Source: Auriscalpium vulgare
Taxonomy: Eukaryota; Basidiomycota; Agaricomycetes; Russulales; Auriscalpiaceae
Assembly: GCA_019915015.1 (NCBI GenBank)
Contig: JAHBBC010000003.1
Span: forward strand, 1,178,001 to 1,242,000
Length of the DNA: 64,000 nucleotides
Direction: 5' to 3'
The notes under the pieces are model-generated. The model ran no database searches. It saw only the letters and a list, made by a program, of their open reading frames with translations, and was not told the DNA's origin. Positions 32,908-43,620 of this stretch are shown piece after piece. Position 1 is the first letter of the stretch; each line of letters opens with the position of its first letter. A program made the translations under genes and the position numbers.

Positions 32908-34414
32908 TTACTTGCGCAATAGCTTCTCGTGCAGCTCAGCTCCCTTCAGCTTCGCCCGCAGATACTCGACTCGCTCCTCATACCGCGCCATCACCTCTGT
33001 CCTCCGTCTCCGGATGTCTGCCATCTCCCCCTCCAACGCTATGATCTCCACGTCGTCCGCCCGCGGAGAAAGCCCCTGCGTGTTGATGCGCAAGTGGTGC
33101 GCGTCCACAGACTCGCGCGAATCTGCCTCGGCCACAGGTGCAAGCGGCAGATGATTTTGACTGCGGGACGTCAGATTCAAATGCAAACTTGACGTGCTCC
33201 CTACGCCCAGTCGACCCAGTGTTGGAAGCACAGGCGCGGTTGACCCCGACCCGCCGCCCGCCCGCTCCCGCCCACGAGAAGATACCGACCCAAATGATGA
33301 CTTGCGCCCCAGGGATACTGGCTGAGAAACAAGCGGCGAACCCGGGTGTATCGGACGTTGGCGCGTCGGCGAACGCGCCGCAGACAGGCTTGTGCCGACC
33401 GATGTCATCGACCGTACTGATACGCCGTCTGTGTCGAATGACTTGACTGCACGCAAGTGGGGTTCGTAAGGCTCGTCACGGTCAAAATGAGGGATTGATG
33501 CGCTGCTCGTCAACAGCAGCGACGGACTTGGACGCCCACCCGCCACACGAGATTGTTTCGTGAGGGTGGAAAGTTCCAACCCGTTGAACGCGTCCATGAG
33601 CCTCCGAGCCTCTGTCTCGATGGCTTCAATCTGCCTGCGAATGTCTTTTGCGCTCGTCAATGCGTCATCATCCAGCATCTCATCTGCAGGCCCTCTCGAG
33701 TCCGACGACCCGTTGATTGAGCGCGCATGAAACGCAGAAGGAGGTGGACGCTTCGTACTTCGGCTCGTGGAACGTGAAACGGAGGGAGTGGTCGTCTGAC
33801 TGGATCCCTGAGGATGTGAGCCAGGGTGATAGCGGTGGGTAGCGGAGAACATCGTGTCGTGGGGTGTATGCGTGGCGTCAGAGCGTAGAGAAGACTCGCT
33901 TGCTTGCTTCGAAAGCGTGCGGGCGAAGAATCGACGAGCGGCCGAAGAAGAGGATCCAACGGAGAAAAGGGAAGTCGAATCGGTCTCATGGGAAGTGGAT
34001 GAAGACTTTCGGCCTGTTGCGCGGCGAAATAGTCCAGACATTGAAGAAGAGACAGAGGCGCGTGAACGAACAGAAGGTGCATGCAAGGAGTCGCGATTGA
34101 TGGTGGAGGACGGCCGGCCACTCGCTATTGATGGAGTTAGCCAGCGTTTGAAATAGAAGGATATCTGGTACGCACAGTGATCCCGCGCTTGAGATCGTGT
34201 TGGCCCCGCGTTTGGAACAAGTGGAGCCTCTTGCGGGACGCTGGCAGAGGCTAAACGGTCAAATAGGTTCTGTCGAAGAGCCCTGTACTCATTGTCACTG
34301 TAGGCTAATGCTCAGCAAACATGCATACGACTGCAACGGATAGAAGAATGCTGACTCGAGGAGGCCCTCGGCGTTGGCGGACGCGAGCTCGTTGAGACGC
34401 TGGGCAAGAACCAT
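32908..34414 (-). CDS. Conserved serine-rich coiled-coil protein
   Basis: At least three exons; the first encodes MVLAQRLNELASANAEGLL and is followed by DDNEYRALRQNLFDRLASA, an EF-hand-like or coiled N-terminal module that I recall as recurring in basidiomycete proteins of unknown function. The main exon (to 32908) is rich in Ser, Arg and Pro with two coiled-coil segments, ADEMLDDDALTSAKDIRR and EIIALEGEMADIRRRR, and ends in KGAELHEKLLRK. No catalytic motif is evident. It may be a scaffold or signalling protein by appearance only. Confidence 0.6.
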
Positions 34415-34476
34415 TCTGTGCGCGACGGGAGGGCAAATTCAGGGACATGAGTGAGGTTAAAAGGCGGCGCAATCAA

Positions 34477-34917
34477 TCATATAACACACGTCATGGCGTC
34501 TGTCGACGCGCGGGCCATGCTTGGAGGACGGGGGCTCTTAGGCGGCCGTGGATGCACCGCCGACGAGGAAGAGGCGAGCGAGGATGTCGGGATAGTGGAC
34601 ACGGCATGGGTGTCCCTCGGAGGTGTCGCTGGTGTCGGAGGTGTCTGACGGGGGTGTGCCTTGTGAGACTTGACAGACTTGGGGGATTTGGGGGGTGGAG
34701 GAGGTGGCGTGGGCTGGGAGGGATGTGCGGGTTCGGCTTGGGGAGGTTTAGCCTTTCCCTTACCATACTGTGATGTGGGAGGGGAAATGTCAAGAAAAAC
34801 AGAGACAAGAGCGAAGACAATACGTACAAAACGGGAGCGAATGATAGACACGACGGGCTTCTCGTTAACTTTGTAGAGGTCCTCTGCGTCTGAGCGTCGG
34901 GAGGAGAAGAAACCCAT
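34477..34917 (-). CDS. Small conserved basic/proline-rich protein
   Basis: Two exons separated by an intron with a GTACGT donor. The N-terminus MGFFSSRRSDAEDLYKV and VVSIIRSRFYGK is the recognisable part; the rest is Pro/Ser/Lys-rich (PTPPPPPPKSPKS) and probably disordered. The protein is about 126 residues long. An N-terminal MG could be myristoylated but this is not established. No function can be assigned. Confidence 0.6.
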   Translation of the reverse strand: MGFFSSRRSDAEDLYKVNEKPVVSIIRSRFVRIVFALVSVFLDISPPTSQYGKGKAKPPQAEPAHPSQPTPPPPPPKSPKSVKSHKAHPRQTPPTPATPPRDTHAVSTIPTSSLASSSSAVHPRPPKSPRPPSMARASTDAMTCVI

Positions 34918-35074
34918 ATCGCTGCATGCTCGACCGTCGGGGCCAATAACTTGGGCTCAAGCACGCTGGACACGTGACCTTTTCTCTGCCACTCCGAGTC
35001 CGACTTCGACGGCGAGTCGCGACACCGACTGTCCATCGCTGTCTCGTGCAAGATCCTCAACGACGAGTCACAGC

Positions 35075-38000
35075 CATGTCATCAATAGACGCACTCGTTC
35101 AAGAATGGCTCCGCATCGACAAGGTACCTCCTCTGATCCTCCTCTATTCTCTGCTCATTTCCTCAGAACCCCCATACCAGGCGGGAAATCCAAGATCTCG
35201 CCGCCGCGGGCCAAACGCTAGAACTCGAAAAACGACTCCGGTAAACCTTCTCTCCGGCTTCTCTCGCGCGTCTGACACCCCCCACAGCACCCGAATTGAG
35301 TTTGGCACCGCCGGTAGGTCGTTTCGTTTCAGGTCTTCACGATCCGCACTTCATGGACCTCTTCTAAAGGGCTCAGAGGCAGAATGGAAGCAGGATGGGC
35401 ACGGATGAATGACATAATAATTATCCAGGCATCACAGGCATGAATATATCATATCTCGTTTGTGTCTTTTTAAACTTTCAGACCCTCTTAGGGTCTGTGC
35501 GCATACGTATCGGAGAACGTGGAGAACGCGGCGCAACGTGGCGTCGTCGTAGGCCATGACCATCGACACCATTCCGCCGGATGGGCTCGACTGACTGCCG
35601 CGGCATTCATCGCGAAAGGTTTCAAGGTGTACTTGCACCGCGGCCTAGTACATACTCCTATGTGAGCTGCATGAGTATTCCTTCTTCCCTGTAAATCCTC
35701 ATCTTGGCTTTTGATGTCAGGGTTCCCTTTAGTATCAAGAAACTCAATGCTGCCTGCGGAGTCATGATCACTGGTTCGTCATGCCGAGCTTCTCATGTAG
35801 CCACAACTCACCTCTTTCCAGCGAGCCATAATCCAAAGGTATTTACAGATCATTTGCTTAGCACTTCTGTCTCAAAGTCTTCCAGGAGGATAACGGTTAT
35901 AAGGTATGAAACTCACCGCGTGTCATCGGGCATGACGGTAAACAACATCGAAGGTGTATTGGGAGAATGCGGTACAGGTCCTCATGCGCCATCCTCGCCG
36001 AAGAAACGCATCTCATATACTGATTTACAGATAATTAGCCCTCACGATAAAGGCATCTCTTCTTCCATCAAGCAGAATCTGGAACCCCAGTCATGGGATA
36101 CCGACAATGTCGTGTCGTCGCCTCTGTGCATTGATGCTACGAGCCAGATGTCGGAAAGCTACTTCGCCCACATACGTACCTTGAGTGTCACAAGGTACGT
36201 TTTCCAAACCGTGCTTCTCATGCAGATATTTATGTCGTATTGACATCAGAGAGTTGAACCGCGAAGCAACGCCCGCGTTCGTGAACACTTCCATGCACGG
36301 GGTCGGGCACCCCTTCGCATCCCGCGCATTTGATGAATTTCTCTTTGCACCTTTCATACCTGTGGCGGAGCAGCAAGGACCCGATCCAGACTTTCCTACT
36401 GTCAAATTTCCCAACCCTGAAGAAAAGGGTAATTACGAGTTCTTTCGGTATTAGTTTACGCTCACGAGTAGGAACAGGCGCGTTGGTAAACGATTTGAGG
36501 CATTTATAAAAGATGAGGATCTTGATCTCTGTGCACACAGGATCTAGCCTATCGTACCGCCGACCGTGAAGGGTTGGCATACGTGCTCGCTCAAGACCCT
36601 GATGCGGATCGGTTTTCTGCGGCGGAGAAGAAGTGAGTGCTTTGCTGTGCTTTGTGTTCGAAACTAACTTTCTTCCGGCAGTGCCGATGGACACTGGGCT
36701 CAGTTCACAGGAGATCAGCTGGGCGCTATATTTGCAGCTCGGGTCCTCGAGCAGTACAAGGCATCAGGAAAGGCAATAGGTTCGTTCGTCGCATTGCTCG
36801 TGTTGTGCGCCCACAACTATAATGAGCAGACAAACTGGCCATGGTGGCTTCTACGGTGAGCTCTAAGATGATCGAAGCCATGGCAGCAGCCGAGGGGTTC
36901 ACATTCTCGGAATGCCTGACAGGTTAGCCCAGTCGCTTACGCGTCCATCTTGCCGTGTCAGTGTAATAACATTTACAGGATTCAAATTTATTGGAAACTT
37001 GCTGGGAGTGGGCCGGTGCGTAGCACGGCGGTACGATTCCGAGTCCCCTCCCAATTCTGGGTTGGACTGGGATTTATTTTACATAATCAGATAGTAAGTA
37101 CACTGCAAAATAATATTACTGCACTACTATTGGAGACTATGTGCCACTGCGACATGACTGAGCGGCCCTGGGGGGTACTGAGCAATGGTGGGCAATGCTG
37201 CGCAGTGTCAGGCAACACTGGAGGACACTGAATGTGCAGTTGCATGCGGTTGACACCTGGGATTGAGAGCAATGACATCATTCCGGGTTTTAAACTGCAT
37301 TTAAAACCCCGGGATGATGTCATTGTCTTTCCCCGTCTGCAAATTGTACCTGTAAGTAACCCTTGCAATCTCACCATTTTGCATCTTTTGTGGACATTGT
37401 ATGGTCTCAAAAATGCTGCAAAGACAATGATCTGTGGAGTTGTTTACGGGCAAAAGGGAGGGAGGCCAAAGCACAACGATCATGACTCAAAATCATCGTG
37501 GGAGTAAATAACTATATATAGTGCTATACTTGTGTGTTGCATGGTCCGAAAAAACGCTGTATGAACATGACATAAGCAACGATTCGTGGGAATCGTAACG
37601 AGGCTCTTCGCCTTGTCAACGAAGGCTACGAAGTTCCTTTTGGCTATGAAGAAGCGATAGGGTACATGATTGGTTCCGAAATTAGAGATAAAGATGGAGT
37701 TTCAGCTTCAGTATGCCGACTACTCGCCATCGGACCGCACACGCTCAATATTAGCTTGATTGCAGGTGTACTTTGCAGAGCTTACGCTGGCGTTGTCTAG
37801 GCAAGGCAAGACACCGAGAGGGTATTTGCAGGAACTGTACGGACGGTGAGTCAGTCCTCGAATGTGCCCGTGTGTCATATCCAACTCGTCTGCTGCGTAC
37901 TAGTTATGGCCACTTTCAGGTTGGCGGCCAAGGCTTCTCACCCTTGGTAGATTCCTCATCATCACGTAGACAAGCAACAGTTATTTTGTCTGTCACGACA

Positions 38001-38556
38001 CAGCTATCATCGACCGTATCTTTGCCCGCATACGCAATTTCGATGGAGTGGTATGTCCCAGTCTACATCGATCCTCAAATTGCAATGCTTTACTTCAAAC
38101 GCAGGCGGTCGAAGGCAGGCCAAGCTATCCTCAATCCATCGCCAATCTGAACGTGACTAGTGTCCGAGACTTGACTGTCGGATATGACACGTCGAATCCA
38201 CCGACGTACAAACCAACATTACCACTATCTTCTGGACACATGATACAATTTAGAGCTGCTTCGGAGGACGATGGTGTCAAGATATTTTTGACAATTAGGT
38301 GCGGCAGTTCCACTATCATCCTTCTGACACATGGCTGACGAGCATATCACAGGACAAGCGGCACTGAACCCAAGGTATGTCTAAAACGCACTTTGGTAAA
38401 TCGAAGACAGATAAGAGCCACGTATCTCAGATCAAGTACTATCTGGAGGGGAGCGGCAAGGACGCGCACATCGTGGAATTACTCCTCAAGACCGTGGTCA
38501 GTGAGCTTGGCAGCGCGTGGATGCAGGCACAGCAGAACGGCCTTGCAAGTGCCTGA
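35075..38556 (+). CDS. PGM3: Phosphopentomutase/phosphoglucomutase-2 family, possibly disrupted
   Basis: Alpha-D-phosphohexomutase of the PGM2/phosphopentomutase type, which interconverts ribose-1- and ribose-5-phosphate in nucleoside salvage. Conserved blocks follow in order: TRIEFGTAGLRGRMEAGWAR, the phosphoserine loop CGVMITASHNPK, the metal loop AQDPDADRF, GFKFIGN, PFGYEEAIGYM, and the phosphate-binding TSGTEPKIKYYLE. The gene has an unusual number of very short exons and introns, an 8-nt exon (36478-36485), and a GC-AG intron (35438-35491). Between GFKFIGN (about 36995) and GNRNEALRLV (about 37588) lies roughly 590 bp unlike any other intron here. I found no GT-AG pair that removes it cleanly in frame, so the gene may be interrupted; an alternative splice adding a few residues cannot be excluded. 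Confidence 0.8.
36478..36485 (+). other. 8-nt micro-exon of phosphopentomutase
   Basis: Eight bases GCGCGTTG, flanked by CAG and GTAAAC. Included, they give EEKGALDLAYRT, the family sequence; without them the alanine-leucine is lost and the frame shifts. This is one of the shortest exons I would call in the window. Confidence 0.65.
36996..37587. mobile_element. Insertion-like segment inside phosphopentomutase, candidate MITE
   Basis: About 590 bp separate two halves of a conserved coding block. The boundaries carry similar Gly-Asn codons (GGAAAC and GGGAAT), a possible decayed target duplication. Inside are a near-perfect palindrome (37270-37325), and an imperfect inverted pair of ends around 37096-37120 and 37503-37531, both beginning AAGTA. 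No coding capacity for a transposase is seen. A non-autonomous element or an enlarged intron would explain this. Confidence 0.45.
37270..37325. repeat. Near-perfect palindrome (56 bp)
   Basis: Two 25-26-nt arms, CAATGACATCAT then CCGGG-TTTTAAA, flank a 5-nt loop CTGCA. Only one mismatch and one extra G break the pairing. The structure would form a stable hairpin or cruciform. Confidence 0.85.
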
Positions 38557-38631
38557 CGCCTGTGAACGAATGAAAGGCGTATTGGAAACTCCGCGAAGTT
38601 GTATGCACTGTAACTTGAGTACGAAGAGAGC

Positions 38632-40667
38632 CTACATGAAGCGCGCTTTGCGACGCTTGTCGAGCTCCTTAGCTCTGTCCCATATATCCACGGTCACTTC
38701 CTTCTCTCGCAACGAAATGCCAAGCAGCCTGAACCCATCCGCGTGAGTAGATGCGCGAATGGGAGCTTTTATCATCTGACCTTGCCACGGTGAGGGCCTG
38801 CTTCAAATCTTCCGACGTCACAGAACTGTCTGATTTCCTCTCTTGCACGAAGTCGCTCTGAATATACTGTAGAGAGTACCTAAGAGACTAAACATTGGCA
38901 CGGGTTGGAACGCACCTCAGAAGCGGCCTCAGTGAGATCAATCTTGCCTGTCTTCGCACCCACGATGAGAGATCTGAAGGCGGCTAGTTTATCGGAGGAC
39001 GGCATGTGGATGTCGGCCCTCGCCTTGTAGAAGTCGAAAGATGGTCCTGGAGTCAATGGTAATATGATATCGGTCTAAGCAGAAATTGGTCAAGGCGGTG
39101 CACGAAGCCGCAAGGAAAACATACCTTCCAGAACGCGCTCTTGCTACCTTGCGCAAGAACAACAAATGTGAGATCCGTCGGAAAGGAAAATTCGCTGTAA
39201 GGGAACTTATATGCCAGTGTCTGCAAGGTCATGACATCCTGAACAGTCCTGACGTTTAGGACGCCTGCAAGCTAGCCGTTATCCCGACGGCCTCTAGAGA
39301 CAGCACCTTGACAACGAACCCCGTTCAACGAGCTTGCCTTCCTGCACACCACTCTCTGTGATGAGGACAGTTGTGCCATGGGCGAGCTGCAAGACGCCCG
39401 AATGCAGGTCCTCTTGCCTGCTTTCCGGAGCGAAGGGCACCTGGTTGAGAAAGTCGAGGGAGAGAGGTAGCGTCACTGCTAATGGGTGCAAGGCGGCAAG
39501 AATATGGGAAACAGTGGGGATTGTGATGTCTGCCGTCGGAGAGGGAAAGTGACTCAAGGTGAGGGATGGCGGGTTTAGCGAGCGCGACCTGGACTGACTG
39601 CAATACAAGTAAAAGTGAGATCACATGAGGTTGGGAAAGATTCGAACATGGATCCTTACACGCGAGCTAAAGAAGCTAGCAGAAACCATTCTGCAGCATC
39701 ACGGTCGCCTCCAAGAGCTTCATCCGCGATCCATCCTATGAGTTCCTCGCGTAGACTCTCGTCAGCGGAGTCACCAAGGCCTAACGTGATGGGCTCTAGT
39801 TTGTGTGGCCTCGTGAATAGAACATGAAGGGTCGGCACATCAATCGTTGCGTCTGATTCGGTGTGCAATCTGGGAATACTACTTATGTGACCTTGCTTAC
39901 AGGGCAGGTAAGCCAACTTACGCTTCAGTTGTTAGTATCCCCACGAAATTGACGACCTCTGCAGTTTTAGGGGCATCATTCCCAGAAGAGTCGTATATCT
40001 TGGAAGCCATGAGCGCGATGTCGATATTGAGAGATGATCGGCTTACTTTGATCTGTACGCCGATGTGCGATTCATGAGGGACAGGGTATTTGTAGGGACG
40101 AGGTGGCGCGGCTTGGGATGTGACCTGCGCTAACGTCGCATTTTAATGTCAGATCTAAATCCTGAAGGAGTTGACCCAACTCACATGGCGCGTTGTCTAG
40201 GGTTGTAGCATACCATCCACTCTCTCCTGGCACATTCACCGCCCATAAGACCGTGGAATCCCTGAGGTCGTCATAAGAGATGTCTTCTTGCTTCCCGATG
40301 TCCTCTGAGATATCAAACAGTCCCCAACCCCCTACTTTGCCTGTCTTGAGCCTTGAGAGATACATCTCCGGAGCGGGAGATGTATCTTGCACTAGGGCGC
40401 GAAACCGAACAAGGGCCCGGTCTTTGTGACGCGATGACGGAGAAAGAGAAGGAATCTTCAGTAACATTCGATCAGTGGCAAGTGCATTGTGCGAGATAGA
40501 ACGGAAGCGACCTCTGCAAACGCCTCGTCGGACTTGAAGATGTCCGAGAAATGGTTGGCGACGGTTCTTGGGAAGTTTGACAGGTTTGACGCGTCTTGCG
40601 ACTCATAGAGACTGTCTAGAAGATCTGTAGGCGATGCGAGTGCTTCAACAAGCAGGGACGAGACCAT
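38632..40667 (-). CDS. MCMBP: Mini-chromosome maintenance complex-binding protein
   Basis: Homolog of MCMBP, which binds free MCM subunits, stabilises nascent MCM and helps their nuclear import and unloading. The N-terminus MVSSLLVEALASPTDLLDSL is typical, followed by RALVRFRALVQDTS and LWAVNVPGESGWYAT. The central region contains REELIGWIADEALGGDRDAAE, and the C-terminal RecA-like part has HSGVLQLAHGTTVLITES and ends with the family motif ISLREKEVTVDIWDRAKEL. Several short introns interrupt it. Start ATG 40667 is preferred because it begins at the conserved N-terminus. The head-to-head partner is a histone-fold gene 170 bp away. Confidence 0.88.
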
Positions 40668-40837
40668 CGTGAGCAGAGATAGCCGCCAGAGGATGGCGGT
40701 GGGGAACAAAGTGTCGACGCGTCAATTATCGCCACAGACGCGTGTCAGCGGCGCGCCGCAGCTCGACGCGTTCAGGTTGGAGCAGCCCATATCGTTCACC
40801 ATTCAGACCGCGTTCCCCTAGCGAACGCATCGCAGTG
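40668..40837. promoter_or_regulatory. Bidirectional promoter of MCMBP and histone-fold gene
   Basis: The two ATGs are 170 bp apart and diverge. The interval contains two ACGCGT-type (MluI cell-cycle box-like) sequences, ACGCGT at 40716-40721 and ACGCGT at 40738-40743, the motif recognised by MBF in yeasts. Activity is inferred from sequence only. Confidence 0.55.
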
Positions 40838-41564
40838 ATGTCCGAATCTCTGGTTGATACCTTGTTTACATCCGATACTGCCGTTGCCTCTCTCGTTCCC
40901 GACGCACAAAAGAACTTGAAGGCGCGACCACGACAGCAACAAACCGCGTTGACGAGGGAAGGCGGCAAGTCTCTCTTGCCATTCTCCCGTGTGCAGAAGA
41001 TCATGAAAGCGGACAAAGTGCGTGCATATGCATTCCCGTTCCGACGCGTTTCTGATCGAAACAGTAGGAGCTTCCAACTGTGGCGAAAGAGGCGACATTC
41101 CTCATCTCTCTCGCGACAGAAGAGTTTATAAAACGTATCACGGAGGCTAGTCAACGGGTAGCAATCCGTGATAAGAGGGTCACCGTCCAGCAGAAGGACA
41201 TAGGTGCGTTCCAGTCAACGCATTGCATTGGTTCTGGAGACTGACCCGCGAGCAGCATCCGTGGTGCGCAAAGCAGATGAATTCTTGTTCTTGGAAGGTA
41301 CGTGGGGGCATGTGTGGAACCATGGTCGTAAAGCCTCATTTTCTCCTAGAAATCATTCCTTGGCCGGACCCGAACGGAGTGGCCGTCCGAAGGAAACCAC
41401 AAGCCAACACCAGCGCACATGTTGATGGCGAACCGAAGACACTCATGGACCACTTTGTGACCGGCACGACGCTCGATACGGGTGTAGAGAATAGAGGCGA
41501 AATAAGTGTCCAAACGAATGAAGATGGTACTATGCAGATGGATATGGAGAGTCAAGAACTGTAG
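40838..41564 (+). CDS. Histone-fold protein, Dpb3/CHRAC1-like
   Basis: Four exons (40838-41017, 41068-41203, 41256-41297, 41350-41564) encode 190 residues. The histone fold spans about residues 45-130: SLLPFSRVQKIMKADKELP, then KEATFLISLATEEFIKRITE and RVTVQQKDIASVVRKAD, followed by FLFLEEIIPWP. This arrangement is that of the NF-YC-like small subunit found in DNA polymerase epsilon (Dpb3/POLE4) or CHRAC (CHRAC1). The C-terminal 60 residues are acidic and disordered. Compact size and adjacency to MCMBP fit replication, making this a stronger Dpb3 candidate than the longer gene at 6-7.5 kb, but the two are not resolved by sequence alone. Confidence 0.85.
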
Positions 41565-41661
41565 TATGATTCCTAGCTTAGCACCTTGTATATGTTATAT
41601 GACTGGATGAGCAGCATGGGACGGTTGCCCGTATCTGATTTCTCTTGATGACGCCTCGGTC

Positions 41662-42335
41662 CTAAAGATGGGTTTTGATCCTCCCGACCAACTGGATGGC
41701 GTCGCCGTCGTCAAGCTCCTCGCGTGCTTCCAACTCCCGATTGTGAATCTCTGTGGCAAGGGGGGCCTTCCGAGTGGCCTCTTCCGCCTGACGGGAGCCA
41801 CCGAGGTCCGGCGCGGGTACCACATGGTAATGAACCTGCAGGCACAGGTATAAAATGCAATTATCCGCGCGGGCAAGAAGAGAACATACGTGAGCAACCG
41901 CTTGGGCATATTCCTGGTTACAGACTACATTCAGCGCAGTATTCTGCATAGCTTCGCTGAGGTGAATACTCTTTCTTGTCTATCCAAGTATGCGCACATG
42001 CATACCTTTTGTTAATGCCAAGGATAATCGGGATATTGCCTGACCAAGAGCAGCAGCGTATTCTGGAGGGAGGTCAGATACGCGAGCATAGTGGACCTTT
42101 GGCACGATCAGCATGTGGCCCGGTCGGATGGGCAGAATATCTTGAATGATATAAGATGACGGCCCCTACGAGAAAGGGGGAGCCCACCAAGGAACGCGAC
42201 AACCTTGTCATCTTCGTACAGTCGGTAGGCAGGGGCCGCACGCTCGATTATCTGGCAGAACGCGCAGCCCTTGTCGTTCCTCCAGAACTCTGGGACGGGG
42301 CGATGCGTGTGTGCCTTGATAATGAAGGAGGTCAT
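41662..42335 (-). CDS. HIT-domain hydrolase/transferase (HINT-like)
   Basis: Histidine-triad protein in about four exons. It starts near WRNDKGCAFCQIIERAAP, the nucleotide-side strand of HIT proteins, continues with YRLYEDDKVVAFL and PIRPGHMLIVPKVHY, and carries the catalytic triad in AHVHYHVVPAP (H-x-H-x-H-hydrophobic). Family members hydrolyse AMP-linked or nucleoside phosphate bonds. A C-terminal extension of about 40 charged residues follows the triad. It is convergent with the histone-fold gene (97 bp between stops). Confidence 0.87.
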
Positions 42336-42433
42336 GGTGCGCGAAAGTCATGGCAGCGGGCAACGAGCGGGTCGAGATGGCCAGAGCCGGGACAAGCACG
42401 GAACACGTGAAACGCGCCTCGCTTCGATACCCC
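42336..42433. promoter_or_regulatory. Short divergent interval, HIT and DUF4604 genes
   Basis: Ninety-eight bp lie between the HIT start and the preferred DUF4604 start at 42434. The in-frame ATG at 42350 would leave only 14 bp, an argument for using 42434. Confidence 0.4.
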
Positions 42434-43065
42434 ATGGCCCCGAAGGAACCTACCCGCCAACAACTTTCCTCGCGCTTGACATACTCTCAGACAACGCCCT
42501 CGTTCTTGCAAAAGTTTGCAGCTCGTGTGTCTGGTGCTCCAGAAGAAGACGATGACGACGAGTTCGAGGATGACGGCTCGGGCAGACCCCCGATTCCCAA
42601 GCGTCCAGCCATCCCAGAGCGACCTGCAGACGACCCTGGCAGCGCCGACGAAGACAATGCCGATGAAGCTCCGCAGGTTGTGGTGCTCAAGACAGGCAAG
42701 CATCTCACTTCCCGGGAAGTCGAGAATGAAAAGCGAAAAGGTGCGTCGCGCTCATCGTCATATGGCTTTCCTCTCTGACGATAGATATAGCCAAGGGTCT
42801 CCCACCGTTACCTGACACGACGAAGCCGTCTTCAAAGGGGGAGGAGCCTTCTCAGACCAAGTCTAAAGTAACGGAGACCAATGATACAAAGCAAAAGAAC
42901 AGCCTTTCGTTCTCTACAGGACCGAGTACCTCAGCATCCCGCAGCAAGCGAAAGGCCGTCGGAGGCATATCTGATGAACCATCAGAGCATGCCGGACGAG
43001 CAGCCTCGAAGAAGAAAGCGAAGAAGATACCCAAAGTTGGGTTGTCATTCGCCGACGATGCGTGA
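42434..43065 (+). CDS. DUF4604 (KIAA1143-like) protein
   Basis: Two exons around a 44-nt intron (42741-42784). The N-terminus RQQLSSRLTYSQTTPSFLQKF is the conserved DUF4604 start, then an acidic stretch (EEDDDDEFEDD), PPIPKRPAIPERP, and the signature PQVVVLKTGKHLTSREVENE. The C-terminal half is Lys/Ser-rich with two basic clusters (RSKRKAV, KKKAKKIPK) and ends LSFADDA, similar to the KIAA1143 end. The protein is conserved from fungi to animals but unstudied, probably nuclear because of its basic tracts. Confidence 0.8.
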
Positions 43066-43620
43066 CGTCGCCTCTACTTCATGCCATCCGTACGTGTCAA
43101 TATCGCCTAGCTCCCACACTAATGCTGGGGATAATTGACAACTCTTGCAGAATGTGGCTGGATGCCGCCATTGGACTTCCTTGCCTTCCTTGATGACCGC
43201 GCAGGACGATTGCGCCGTTGCGGCTCGTCGAGGTTGTCGAACGAGACCATCTTCCTTGATGCCCCCACCCACTATGCATCCGATACATTGATGGTGGAAT
43301 CCGATGGTGCGGAATTGTGTCACCGTAGCGCGATCCTGTCGGTGGTCCCAGCGTGCACTTGCATGTCAGTGAATACTTCGTGTCAGGCCTCTCCGGGCCA
43401 CGATGTGAGACAGGATCGTCTTTGTCGGCGAGTCGTAGTCAACTTGTAGCACGTTTCGTTGATATATTTAAACGAATAAGACGGCGCCAATCCTTTGGTC
43501 ATCTCGTAGAATGCGCATGCGGTTCGGCGCGCCGACTCTGTTGAGGAACATTGCCAGTGGGCGCTAAGTGCACTCTTGAATCTGCCGAGGTTTGGCCAAA
43601 CTTGCTCTTGACCTTCGACA
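43066..43620. other. Unassigned interval
   Basis: 555 bp without a gene that I recognise, on either strand. Both strands show open frames of 60-105 codons with no conserved motif. It presumably includes the DUF4604 3' end and the methyltransferase promoter; a short non-coding gene is possible. Confidence 0.4.

Noticed and set aside
37030..37050. GGTACGATTCC resembles a tRNA B-box, raising a SINE idea for the inserted block
   Set aside because: A single degenerate box without an A-box is not enough; kept only as part of the insertion-like block.
39636..39700. tRNA-like sequence with a GTTCGAATC B-box on the minus strand
   Set aside because: It lies inside MCMBP exon/intron sequence, and no A-box, anticodon stem or acceptor stem pairs with it.
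42350..42433. Upstream ATG for the DUF4604 protein
   Set aside because: It would leave 14 bp to the divergent HIT start and adds residues not seen in the family.
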